A DNA stretch of 64,000 nt, taken from positions 92,695 through 156,694 of the forward strand of contig JAYJMR010000061.1 of assembly GCA_037074705.1 (NCBI GenBank). The letters run 5' to 3'. This DNA comes from Zhengitettix transpicula (lineage: Eukaryota > Arthropoda > Insecta > Orthoptera > Tetrigidae). The notes under the pieces were generated by a model, which saw only the letters and a list, made by a program, of their open reading frames with translations, made no database searches and was not told the origin of the DNA. Below, piece by piece: positions 53,525-64,000 of this stretch. Every line of letters starts with the position of its first letter. Position 1 is the first letter of the stretch. Both the position numbers and the translations under genes were made by a program.

Positions 53525-56339
53525 ATCTTCAAATAACAAAGTCTTATTTCATAATAAATGACTCGTTCTTTATAAAAATTACTCAAACCTGCACTTTTAA
53601 AATCTTAATCCATTAATATTAATTAATATATCGTAATATTTCGACGTTTCGACGACAAGTTTGGATTTTCACCAACCAAGATCTTCAAATAACAAAGTCT
53701 TATTTCATAATAAATGACTCGTTCTTTATAAAATTACTCAAACCTGCACTTCTAAAATCTTAATCCATTAATATTCATTAATATATCGTAATATTTCGAC
53801 GTATCGACGACAAGTTTGGAATTTCACCAACCAAGAATCTTCAATAACAAAGTCTTATTTCATAATAAATGACTCGTTCTTTATAAAATTAGTCAAACCT
53901 GCACTTTTAAAATCTTAATCTATTAATATTAATTAATATATCCCAATATTTCGACGTTTCGACGACAAGTTTGGAATTTCACCAACCAAGAATCTTCAAA
54001 TAACAAAGTCTTATTTCATAATAAATAACTCGTTCTTTATAAAAATTACTCAAACCAGCACTTTTAAAATCTTAATCCATTAATACTAATTAATATATCA
54101 TAATATTTCGACGTTTCGACGACAAGTTTGGAATTTCACCAACCAAGAATCTTCAAATAACAAAGTCTTATTTCATAATAAATGACTCGTTCTTTATAAA
54201 AATTACTCAAACCTGCACTTCTAAAATCTTAATCCATTAATATTAATTAATATATCGTAATATTTCGACGTTTCGACGACAAGTTTGGAATGTCACCAAC
54301 CAAGAATCTTCAAATAACAAAGCCTTATTTCATAATAAATGACTCGTTCTTTATAAAAATTACTCAAACCTGCACTTCTAAAATCTTAATCCATTAATAT
54401 TAATTAATATATCGTAATATTTCGACGTTTCGACGACAAGTTTGGAATTTCACCAACCAAGAATCTTCAAATAACAAAGTCTTATTTCATAATAAATGAC
54501 TCGTTCTTTATAAAAATTACTCAAACCTGCACTTCTAAAATCTTAATCCATTAATATTAATTAATATATCGTAATATTTCGACGTTTCGAGGACAAGTTT
54601 GGAATGTCACCAACCAAGAATCTTCAAATAACAAAGTCTTATTTCATAATAAATGACTCGTTCTTTATAAAAATTACTCAAACCTGCACTTCTTAAATCT
54701 TAATCCATTAATATTAATTAATATATCGTAATATTTCGACGTTTCGACGACAAGTTTGGAATTTCACCAACCAAGAATCTTCAAATAACAAAGTCTTATT
54801 TCATAATAAATGACTCGTTCTTTATAAAAATTACTCAAACCTGCACTTCTAAAATCTTAATCCATTAATATTAATTAATATATCGTAATATTTCGACGTT
54901 TCGACGACAAGTTTGGAATTTCACCAACCAAGAATCTTCAAATAACAAAGTCTTATTTCATAATAAATGACTCGTTCTTTATAAAAATTACTCAAACCAG
55001 CACTTCTAAAATCTTAATCCATTAATATTAATTAATATATCGTAATATTTCGACGTTTCGACGACTAGTTTGGAATTTCACCAACCAAGAATCTTCAAAT
55101 AACAAAGTCTTATTTCATAATAAATGACTCGTTCTTTATAAAATTTCTCAAACCAGCACTTCTAAATTATTAATCCATTAATATTAATTAATATATCGTA
55201 ATATTTCGACGTTTCGACGACAAGTTTGGAATTTCACCAACCAAGAATCTTCAAATAACAAAGTCTTATTTCATAATAAATGACTCGTTTTTTATAAAAT
55301 TACTCAAACCAGCACTTCTAAAATCTTAATCTATTAATATTAATTAATATATCCCAATATTTCGACGTTTCGACGACAAGTTTGGATTTCACCAACCAAG
55401 AATCTTCAAATAACAAAGTCTTATTTCAGAATAAATGAATCGTTCTTTATAAAAATTACTCAACCAGCACTTCTAAATCTTAATCCATTAATATTAATTA
55501 ATATATCTTAATATTTCGACGTTTCGACGACAAGTTTGGAATTTCACCAACCAAGAATCTTCAAATAACAAAGTCTTATTTCATAATAAATGACTCGTTC
55601 TTTATAAAAATTACTCAAACCTGCACTTCTAAAATCTTAATCCATTAATATTAATTAATATATCGTAATATTTCGACGTTTCGACGACAAGTTTGGAATT
55701 TCACCAACCAAGAATCTTCAAATAACAAAGTCTTATTTCATAATAAATAACTCGTTCTTTATAAAAATTACTCAAACCTGCACTTCTAAAATCTTAATCT
55801 ATTAATATTAATTAATATATCCCAATATTTCGACGTTTCGACGACAAGTTTGGAATTTCACCAACCAAGAATCTTCAAATAACAAAGTCTTATTTCATAA
55901 TAAATGACTCGTTCTTTATAAAAATTACTCAAACCTGCACTTCTAAATCTTATTCCATTAATATTAATTAATATATCGTAATATTTCGACGTTTCGACGA
56001 CAAGTTTGGAATTTCACCAACCAAGAATCTTAAAATAACAAAGTCTTGTTTCATAATAAATGAATCGTTCTTTATAAAAATTACTCAAACCAGCACTTCT
56101 AAAATCTTAATCCATTAATATTAATTAATATATCCAATATTTCGACGTTTCGACGACAAGTTTGGAATTTCACCAACCAAGAATCTTCAAATAACAAAGT
56201 CTTATTTCATAATAAATGACTCGTTCTTTATAAAAATTACTCAAACCTGCACTTCTAAATTCTTAATCCATTAATATTAATTAATATATCGTAATATTTC
56301 GACGTTTCGACGACAAGTTTGGAATTTCACCAACCAAGA
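53525..56339. repeat. Third member of the 38.6/47.7 kb series, deletion-rich
   Basis: After units with TATTCATTAAT and ATTAGTC/TTTTAAAATC/ATCCCAAT, the region from about 54,149 follows the 38.6-40.8 kb order: GGAATGTC, AAGCCTTATT, TTTCGAGGACAAG (54,585), TTCTTAAATC, GACTAGTTTGG (near 55,065), TTTCTCAAACC, GAATCG/ATCTTAAT, CTTATTCC, TCTTAAAATAAC (56,029). Many single-base losses are seen: AAGATCTTC near 53,679, CTTCAATAAC near 53,840, TTTGGATTTC near 55,382, CTCAACCAG near 55,462, CTAAATC near 55,475 and 55,942, TATCCAAT near 56,132. Confidence 0.85.
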
Positions 56340-57591
56340 ATCTTCAAATAACAAAGTCTTATTTCATAATAAATGACTCGTTCTTTATAAAAATTACTCA
56401 AACCTGCACTTCTAAAATCTTAATCTATTAATATTAATTAATAATATCCCAATATTTCGACGTTTCGACGACAAGTTTGGATTTCACCAACCAAGAATCT
56501 TTAAATAACAAAGTCTTATTTCATAATAAATGACTCGTTCTTTATAAAAATTACTCAACCTGCACTTCTTAAATCTTAATCCATTAATATTAATTAATAT
56601 ATCGTAATATTTCGACGTTTCGACGACAAGTTTGGAATGTCACCAACCAAGAATCTTCAAATAACAAAGTCTTATTTCATAATAAATGACTCGTTCTTTA
56701 TAAAAATTACTCAAACCTGCACTTCTAAATCTTAATCCATTAATATTAATTAATATATCGTAATATTTCGACGTTTCGACGACAAGTTTGGAATTTCACC
56801 AACCAAGAATCTTCAAATAACAAAGTCTTATTTCATAATAAATGACTCGTTCTTTATAAAAATTACTCAAACCTGCACTTCTAAAATCTTAATCCATTAA
56901 TATTAATTAATATATCGTAATATTTCGACGTTTCGTTGACAAGTTTGGAATGTCACCAACCAAGAATCTTCAAATAACAAAGTCTTATTTCATAATAAAT
57001 GACTCGTTCTTTATAAAATTACTCAAACCTGCACTTCTTAAATCTTAATCCATTAATATTAATTAATATATCGTAATATTTCGACGTTTCGACGACAAGT
57101 TTGGAATTTCACCAACCAAGAATCTTCAAATAACAAAGTCTTATTTCATAATAAATGACTCGTTCTTTATAAAATTACTCAAACCTGCACTTCTAAAATC
57201 TTAATCCATTAATATTAATTAATATATCGTAATATTTCGACGTTTCGACGACAAGTTTGGAATTTCACCAACCAAGAATCTTTAAATAACAAAGTCTTAT
57301 TTCATAATAAATGACTCGTTCTTTATAAAAATTACTCAAACCAGCACTTCTAAAATCTTAATCCATTAATATTAATTAATATATCGTAATATTTCGACGT
57401 TTCGACGACAAGTTTGGAATTTCACCAACCAAGAATCTTCAAATAACAAAGTCTTATTTCATAATAAATGACTCGTTCTTTATAAAAATTACTCAAACCA
57501 GCACTTCTAAATTCTTAAACCATTAATATTAATTAATATATCGTAATATTTCGACGTTTCGACGACAAGTTTGGAATTTCACCAACCAAGA
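56340..57591. repeat. 8-monomer HOR, copy 3 (1,252 bp)
   Basis: Same eight-unit order as 49,444-50,698 and 50,699-51,953, starting with an ATCCCAAT unit (here TAATAATATCCC) and ending with CTAAATTCTT (here followed by AAACC). It carries several one-base losses (TTGGATTTC, CTCAACCTG, CTAAATC, two ATAAAATTAC) and CGTTGACAAG near 56,933. The copy is not adjacent to the other two. Confidence 0.9.
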
Positions 57592-59161
57592 ATCTTCAAA
57601 TAACAAAGTCTTATTTCATAATAAATGACTCGTTCTTTATAAAAATTACTCAAACCAGCACTTCTAAAATCTTAATCTATTAATATTAATTAATATATCC
57701 CAATATTTCGACGTTTCGACGACAAGTTTGGAATTTCACAAACCAAGAATCTTCAAATAACAAAGTCTTATTTCATAATAAATGAATCGTTCTTTATAAA
57801 AACTTACTCAAACCAGCACTTCTAAAATCTTAATCCATTAATATTAATTAATATATCCCAATATTTCGACGTTTCGACGACAAGTTTGGAATTTCACCAA
57901 CCAAGAATCTTCAAATAACAAAGTCTTATTTCATAATAATGACTCGTTCTTTATAAAAATTACTCAAACCTGCACTTCTAAAATCTTAATCCATTAATAT
58001 TAATTAATATATCGTAATATTTCGACGTTTCGACGACAAGTTTGGAATTTCACCAACCAAGAATCTTCAAATAACAAAGTCTTATTTCATAATAAATGAC
58101 TCGTTCTTTATAAAAATTACTCAAACCTGCACTTCTAAAATCTTAATCTATTAATATTAATTAATATATCCCAATATTTCGACGTTTCGACGACAAGTTT
58201 GGAATTTCACCACACCAAGAATCTTCAAATAACAAAGTCTTATTTCATAATAAATGACTCGTTCTTTATAAAAATTACTCAAACCTGCACTTCTAAAATC
58301 TTATTCCATTAATATTATATAATATATCGTAATATTTCGACGTTTCGACGACAAGTTTGGAATTTCACCAACCAAGAATCTTCAATAACAAAGTCTTACT
58401 TCATAATAAATGAATCGTTCTTTATAAAAATTACTCAAACCAGCACTTCTAAAATCTTAATCCATTAATATTAATTAATATATCCCAATATTTCGACGTT
58501 TCGACGACAAGTTTGGAATTTCACCAACCAAGAATCTTCAAATAACAAAGTCTTATTTCATAATAAATGACTCGTTCTTTATAAAAATTACTCAAACCTG
58601 CACTTCTAAAATCTTAATCCATTAATATTAATTAATATATCGTAATATTTCGACGTTTCGACGACAAGTTTGGAATTTCACCAACCAAGAATCTTCAAAT
58701 AACAAAGTCTTATTTCATAATAAATGACTCGTTCTTTATAAAAATTACTCAAACCTGCACTTCTAAAATCTTAATCTATTAATATTAATTAATATATCCC
58801 AATATTTCGACGTTTCGAGGACAAGTTTGGAATTTCACCAACCAAGAATCTTTAAATAACAAAGTCTTATTTCATAATAAATGACTCGTTCTTTATAAAA
58901 ATTACTCAAACCTGCACTTCTATAATCTTATTCCATTAATATTAATTAATATATCGTAATATTTCGACGTTTCGACGACAAGTTTGGAATTTCACCAACC
59001 AAGAATCTTCAAATAACAAAGTCTTATTTCATAATAAATGACTCGTTCTTTATAAAAATTACTCAAACCTGCACTTCTAAAATCTTAATCCATTAATATT
59101 AATTAATATATCGTAATATTTCGACATTTCGACGACAAGTTTGGAATTTCACCAACCAAGA
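56340..59161. repeat. 18-monomer segment duplicated at about 36-monomer spacing, copy 2
   Basis: Partner of 50,699-53,524, with TTCACAAACC (57,735), TATTATATAAT (58,312), CTTACTTCAT, TTTCGAGGACAAG (58,813), CTATAATCTTATTCC (near 58,920) and TTTCGACATTTCG (59,119) in order. It is 2,822 bp, slightly short because of scattered losses such as ATAATAATGAC near 57,934 and TTCAATAAC near 58,382, partly offset by gains such as AAACTTACTC near 57,801 and CACACCAAG near 58,211. Confidence 0.9.
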
Positions 59162-61960
59162 ATCTTCAAATAACAAAGTCTTATTTCATAATAAATGACT
59201 CGTTCTTTATAAAAATTACTCAAACCTGCACTTCTAAATCTTAATCCATTAATATTCATTAATATATCGTAATATTTCGACGTATCGACGACAAGTTTGG
59301 AATTTCACCAACCAAGAATCTTCAAATAACAAAGTCTTATTTCATAATAAATGACTCGTTCTTTATAAAAATTAGTCAAACCTGCACTTTTAAAATCTTA
59401 ATCTATTAATATTAATTAATATATCCCAATATTTCGACGTTTCGACGACAAGTTTGGAATTTCACCAACCAAGAATCTTCAAATAACAAAGTCTTATTTC
59501 ATAATAAATGACTCGTTCTTTATAAAAATTACTCAAACCAGCACTTTTAAAATCTTAATCCATTAATACTAATTAATATATCATAATATTTCGACGTTTC
59601 GACGACAAGTTTGGAATTTCACCAACCAAGAATCTTCAAATAACAAAGTCTTATTTCATAATAAATGACTCGTTCTTTATAAAAATTACTCAAACCTGCA
59701 CTTCTAAAATCTTAATCCATTAATATTAATTAATATATCAAAATATTTCGACGTTTCGACGACAAGTTGGAATTTCACCAACCAAGAATCTTCAAATAAC
59801 AAAGTCTTATTTCATAATAAATGACTCGTTCTTTATAAAAATTACTCAAACCAGCACTTCTAAATCTTAATCCATTAATATTAATTAATATATCAAAATA
59901 TTTCGACGTTTCGACGACAAGTTTGGAATTTCACCAACCAAGAATCTTCAAATAACAAAGTCTTATTTCAAAATAAATGACTAATTCTTTACAAAAATTA
60001 GTCAAACCTGCACTTTTAAAATCTAATCTATTAATATTAATTAATATATCATAATATTTCGACGTTTCGACGACAAGTTTGGAATTTCACCAACCAAGAA
60101 TCTTCAAATAACAAAGTCTTATTTCATAATAAATGACTCGTTCTTTATAAAAATTACTCAAACCTGCACTTCTAAAATCTTAATCCATTAATATTAATTA
60201 ATATATCGTAATATTTCGACGTTTCGACGACAAGTTTGGAATTTCACCAACCAAGAATCTTCAAATAACAAAGTCTTATTTCAAAATAATCTGACTAATT
60301 CTTTACAAAAATTAGTCAAACCTGCACTTTTAAAAATCTTAATCTATTAATATTAATTAATATATCTTAATATTTCGACGTTTCGACGACAAGTTTGGAA
60401 TTTCACCAACCAAGAATCTTCAAATAACAAAGTCTTATTTCATAATAAATGACTCGTTCTTTATAAAAATTACTCAAACCAGCACTTCTAAAATCTTAAT
60501 CTATTAATATTAATTAATATATCCCAATATTTCGACGTTTCGACGACAAGTTTGGAATTTCACCAACCAAGAATCTTCAAATAACAAAGTCTTATTTCAT
60601 AAAAAATGAATCGTTCTTTATAAAAATTAGTCAAACCTGCACTTTTAAAATCTTAATCTATTAATATTAATTAATATATCCCAATATTTCGACGTTTCGA
60701 CGACAAGTTTGGAATTTCACCAACCAAGAATCTTCAAATAACAAAGTCTTATTTCATAATAAATGATTCGTTCTTTATAAAAATTACTCAAACCAGCACT
60801 TCTAAAATCTTAATCCATTAATACTAATTAATATATCATAATATTTCGACGTTTCGACGACAAGTTTGGAATTTCACCAACCAAGAATCTTCAAATAACA
60901 AAGTCTTATTTCATAATAAATGACTCGTTCTTTATAAAAATTACTCAAACCTGCACTTCTAAAATCTTAATCCATTAATATTAATTAATATATCAAAATA
61001 TTTCGACGTTTCGACGACAAGTTTGGAATTTCACCAACCAAGAATCTTCAAATAACAAAGTCTTATTTCATAATAAATGACTCGTTCTTTATAAAATTAC
61101 TCAAACCAGCACTTCTAAAATCTTAATCCATTAATATTAATTAATATATCAAAATATTTCGACGTTTCGACGACAAGTTTGGAATTTCACCAACCAAGAA
61201 TCTTCAAATAACAAAGTCTTATTTCATAATAAATGACTCGTTCTTTATAAAAATTAGTCAAACCTGCACTTTTAAAATCTTAATCTATTAATATTAATTA
61301 ATATATCATAATATTTCGACGTTTCGACGACAAGTTTGGAATTTCACCAACCAAGAATCTTCAAATAACAAAGTCTTATTTCATAATAAATGACTCGTTC
61401 TTTATAAAAATTACTCAAACCTGCACTTCTAAAATCTTAATCCATTAATATTAATTAATATATCGTAATATTTCGACGTTTCGACGACAAGTTTGGAATT
61501 TCACCAACCAAGAATCTTCAAATAACAAAGTCTTATTTCATAATAAATGACTCGTTCTTTATAAAAATTAGTCAAACCTGCACTTTTAAAATCTTAATCT
61601 ATTAATATTAATTAATATATCATAATATTTCGACGTTTCGACGACAAGTTAGGAATTTCACCAACCAAGAATCTTCAAATAACAAAGTCTTATTTCATAA
61701 TAAATGACTCGTTCTTTATAAAAATTACTCAAACTAGCACTTCTAAAATCTTAATCTATTAATATTAATTAATATATCAAAATATTTCGACGTTTCGACG
61801 ACAAGTTTGGAATTTCACCAACCAAGAATCTTCAAATAACAAAGTCTTATTTCATAATAAATGACTCGTTCTTTTTAAAAATTAGTCAAACCTGCACTTC
61901 TAAAATCTTAATCTATTAATATTAATTAATATATCGTAATATTTCGACGTTTCGACGACA
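59162..61960. repeat. Short-period alternating subtypes near right end
   Basis: Two units carry the rare CTAATTCTTTACAAAAATTAG (59,981 and 60,295, exactly two monomers apart), alternating with ATCGTAAT units. ATTAGTC/TTTTAAAATC/ATCTATT units recur near 59,371, 60,001, 60,310, 60,626, 61,251 and 61,566. Ends vary among ATCCCAAT, ATCATAAT and ATCTTAAT. This is the densest cluster of the TTTTAAAATC subtype in the window. No gene is present. Confidence 0.8.
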
Positions 61961-64000
61961 AGTTTGGAATTTCACCAACCAAGAATCTTCAAATAACAAA
62001 GTCTTATTTCATAATAAATGACTCGTTCTTTATAAAAATTACTCAAACCAGCACTTCTAAAATCTTAATCCATTAATATTAATTAATATATCGTAATATT
62101 TCGACGTTTCGACGACAAGTTTGGAATTTCACCAACCAAGAATCTTCAAATAACAAAGTCTTATTTCATAATAAATGACTCGTTCTTTATAAAAATTACT
62201 CAAACCTGCACTTCTAAAATCTTAATCCATTAATATTAAATAATATATCGTAATATTTCGACGTTTCGACGACAAGTTTGGAATTTCACCAACCAAGAAT
62301 CTTCAAATAACAAAGTCTTATTTCATAATAAATGACTCGTTCTTTATAAAAATTACTCAAACCTGCACTTCTAAAATCTTAATCCATTAATATTAATTAA
62401 TATATCGTAATATTTCGACGTTTCGACGACAAGTTTGGAATTTCACCAACCAAGAATCTTCAAATACAAAGTCTTATTTCATAATAAATGACTCGTTCTT
62501 TATAAAAATTACTCAAACCTGCACTTCTAAAATCTTAATCCATTAATATTAATTAATATATCGTAATATTTCGACGTTTCGACAAGTTTTGGAATTTCAC
62601 CAACAAAGAATCTTCAAATAACAAAGTCTTATTTCATAATAAATGACTCGTTCTTTATAAAAATTACTCAAACCTGCACTTCTAAAATCTTAATCCATTA
62701 ATATTAATTAATACATCGTAATATTTCGACGTTTCGACGACAAGTTTGGAATTTCACCAACCAAGAATCTTCAAATAACAAAGTCTTATTTCATAATAAA
62801 TGACCCGTTCTTTATAAAAATTACTCAAACCTGCACTTCTAAAATCTTATACATTAATATTAATTAATATATCGTAATATTTCGACGTTTCGACGACAAG
62901 TTTGGAATTTCACCAACCAAGAATCTTCAAATAACAAAGTCTTATTTCATAATAAATGACTCGTTCTTTATAAAAATTACTCAAACCAGCACTTCTAAAA
63001 TCTTAATCTATTAATACTAATTAATATATCAAATATTTCGACGTTTCGACGACAAGTTTGGAATTTCACCACCAAGAATCTTCAAATAACAAAGTCTTAT
63101 TTCATAATAAATGATTCGTTCTTTATAAAAATTACTCAAACCAGCACTTCTAAAATCTTAATCTATATAATATTAATTAATATATCATAATATTTCGACG
63201 TTTCGACGACAAGTTTGGAATTTCACCAACCAAGAATCTTCAAATAACAAAGTCTTATTCATAATAAATGACTCGTTCTCTTATAAAAATTACTCAAACC
63301 TGCACTTCTAAAATCTTAATCCATTAATATTAATTAAATATCGTAATATTTCGACGTTTCGACGACAAGTTTGGAATTTCACCAACCAAGAATCTTCAAA
63401 TAAAAAAGTCTATAATTCATAATAAATGACTCGTTCTTTATAAAAATTACTCAAACCTGCACTTCTAAAATCTTAATCTATTAATATTAATTAATATATC
63501 GTAATATTTCGACGTTTCGACGACAAGTTTGTTATTTCACCAACCAGAATCTTCAAATAACAAAGTCTTTTCATAATAAATGACTCGTTCTTTATAAAAA
63601 TTACTCAAACCTGCACTTCTAAAATCTTAATCCATTAATATTAATTTAATATATCGTAATATTTCGACGTTTCGACGACAAGTTTGGAATTTCACCAACC
63701 AAGAATCTTCAAATAACAAAGTCTTATTTCATAATAAATGATTCGTTCTTTATAAAAATTACTCAACCAGCACTTCTAAAATCTTCATCCATTAATATTA
63801 ATTAATATATCGTAATATTTCGACGTTTCGACGACAAGTTTGAGAATTTCACCAACCAAGAATCTTCAAATAACAAAGTCTTATTTCATAATAAATGACT
63901 CGTTCTTTATAAAAATTACTCAAACCAGCACTTCTAAAATCCTAATCCATTAATATTAATTAATATATCGTAATATTTCGACGTTTCGACGACAAGTTTG
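61961..64000. repeat. Indel-rich consensus-like monomers at right edge
   Basis: Mostly CCTGCAC/ATCGTAAT units with frequent small losses, especially after 62.4 kb: AAATACAAAG (near 62,463), TTTCGACAAGTTTTGG (near 62,576), CTTATACATT (near 62,847), ATCAAATATTTCG (near 63,029), CACCACCAAG (63,066), TCTATATAAT (63,163), CTTATTCAT, GTTCTCTTATAAAA (63,275), ATTAAATATCG (63,336), AATAAAAAAGTC (near 63,399), GTCTTTTCAT (near 63,565) and CTCAACCAG (near 63,762). The array continues past the window edge. Confidence 0.85.

Larger units (their letters stand above)
1..64000. repeat. 157-bp satellite DNA array, about 408 head-to-tail monomers
   Basis: The same unit repeats without interruption from the first to the last base, always in one orientation. 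Starts of the word ATCTTCAAAT at 1, 159, 316 and 473 give a period of 157 bp; the first unit is 158 because of one extra base. No unique sequence, inversion or foreign insertion was seen. Both strands are closed in the consensus. The only plus-strand ATG (AATGACTCG) meets TAA after five codons, and minus-strand ATGs meet stops within two or three codons. Since 157 is not a multiple of three, no frame can run through several units. This is non-coding tandem satellite typical of eukaryotic centromeric or pericentromeric heterochromatin; the location is inference. The array extends beyond both window edges. The family was not recognised. Confidence 0.98.

Noticed and set aside
1..64000. CRISPR-like regularity (repeat with spacers)
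   Set aside because: The full 157-bp unit is repeated; there are no unique spacers between short repeats, no cas genes, and the variable sites are shared among many units.
1..64000. Telomeric or simple microsatellite repeats
   Set aside because: No TTAGG, TTAGGG or TTTAGGG runs and no long di- or trinucleotide tracts; the repeated unit is a complex 157-mer.
1..64000. Undescribed gene system or island
   Set aside because: No stretch departs from the satellite on either strand, so there is no room for genes or an accessory system in this window.

Overview
The whole window is one uninterrupted, single-orientation satellite DNA array. I found no gene, RNA gene, transposon, CRISPR array or unique sequence. 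The unit is 157 bp and recurs from base 1 to base 64,000. That is about 408 monomers, counted as 64,000/157 plus one truncated copy. The consensus monomer (for example 2827-2983) has 42 G/C of 157 (about 27% GC), with 29 C and 13 G on the given strand. It carries 6 CpGs where base composition predicts about 2.4. Most copies differ from the consensus at only a few positions. This points to a eukaryotic chromosome, in a centromeric, pericentromeric or other constitutive heterochromatin block. The monomer length is in the nucleosomal range typical of centromere satellites, but the window holds no gene that would identify the species, and I do not recognise the family.

The information lies above the monomer level. 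Diagnostic variants show the array was built by repeated amplification of multi-monomer blocks, i.e. higher-order repeats (HORs). The variants used are CCTGCAC/CCAGCAC, ATCCATT/ATCTATT, ATCGTAAT/ATCCCAAT/ATCATAAT/ATCAAAAT, GACTCG/GATTCG/GAATCG, GGAATTTC/GGAATGTC and ATTACTC/ATTAGTC. Region by region: 1-2046 is mixed monomers with one adjacent identical pair. 2047-7230 holds a 14-monomer segment present twice at 19-monomer spacing. 7231-8789 includes units resembling the start of the window, 50 monomers away. 8790-8902 is a truncated 113-bp monomer. 8903 to about 15,550 is rich in small insertions. 15,550-18,358 is homogeneous consensus-like units. 18,359-26,523 contains a recurring five-monomer cassette and an 11-monomer duplication. 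26,524-32,487 is a clean tandem pair of 19-monomer HORs, 2,982 bp each. 32,488-39,700 is an approximate 20-monomer duplication. 40,340-45,987 is another 19-monomer pair whose second copy lost two monomers. 46,932-49,286 repeats 37,828-40,182 at exactly 58-monomer spacing. 49,444-51,953 is a tandem pair of 8-monomer HORs with a third copy at 56,340-57,591. 50,699-53,524 recurs at 56,340-59,161. From about 53,500 to the end the array is rich in single-base deletions.

The pattern is that expected of unequal crossing-over, gene conversion and segmental duplication in a satellite. Two zones with one-sided indel patterns (8.8-15.5 kb insertions, 53.5-64 kb deletions) may be biological or may be assembly/polishing error. 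I found no sign of a new protein-coding or RNA system. The unusual content is the recurrent ~19-monomer period, the recurring variant cassettes and the CpG-rich tandem octamer in an otherwise AT-rich unit.
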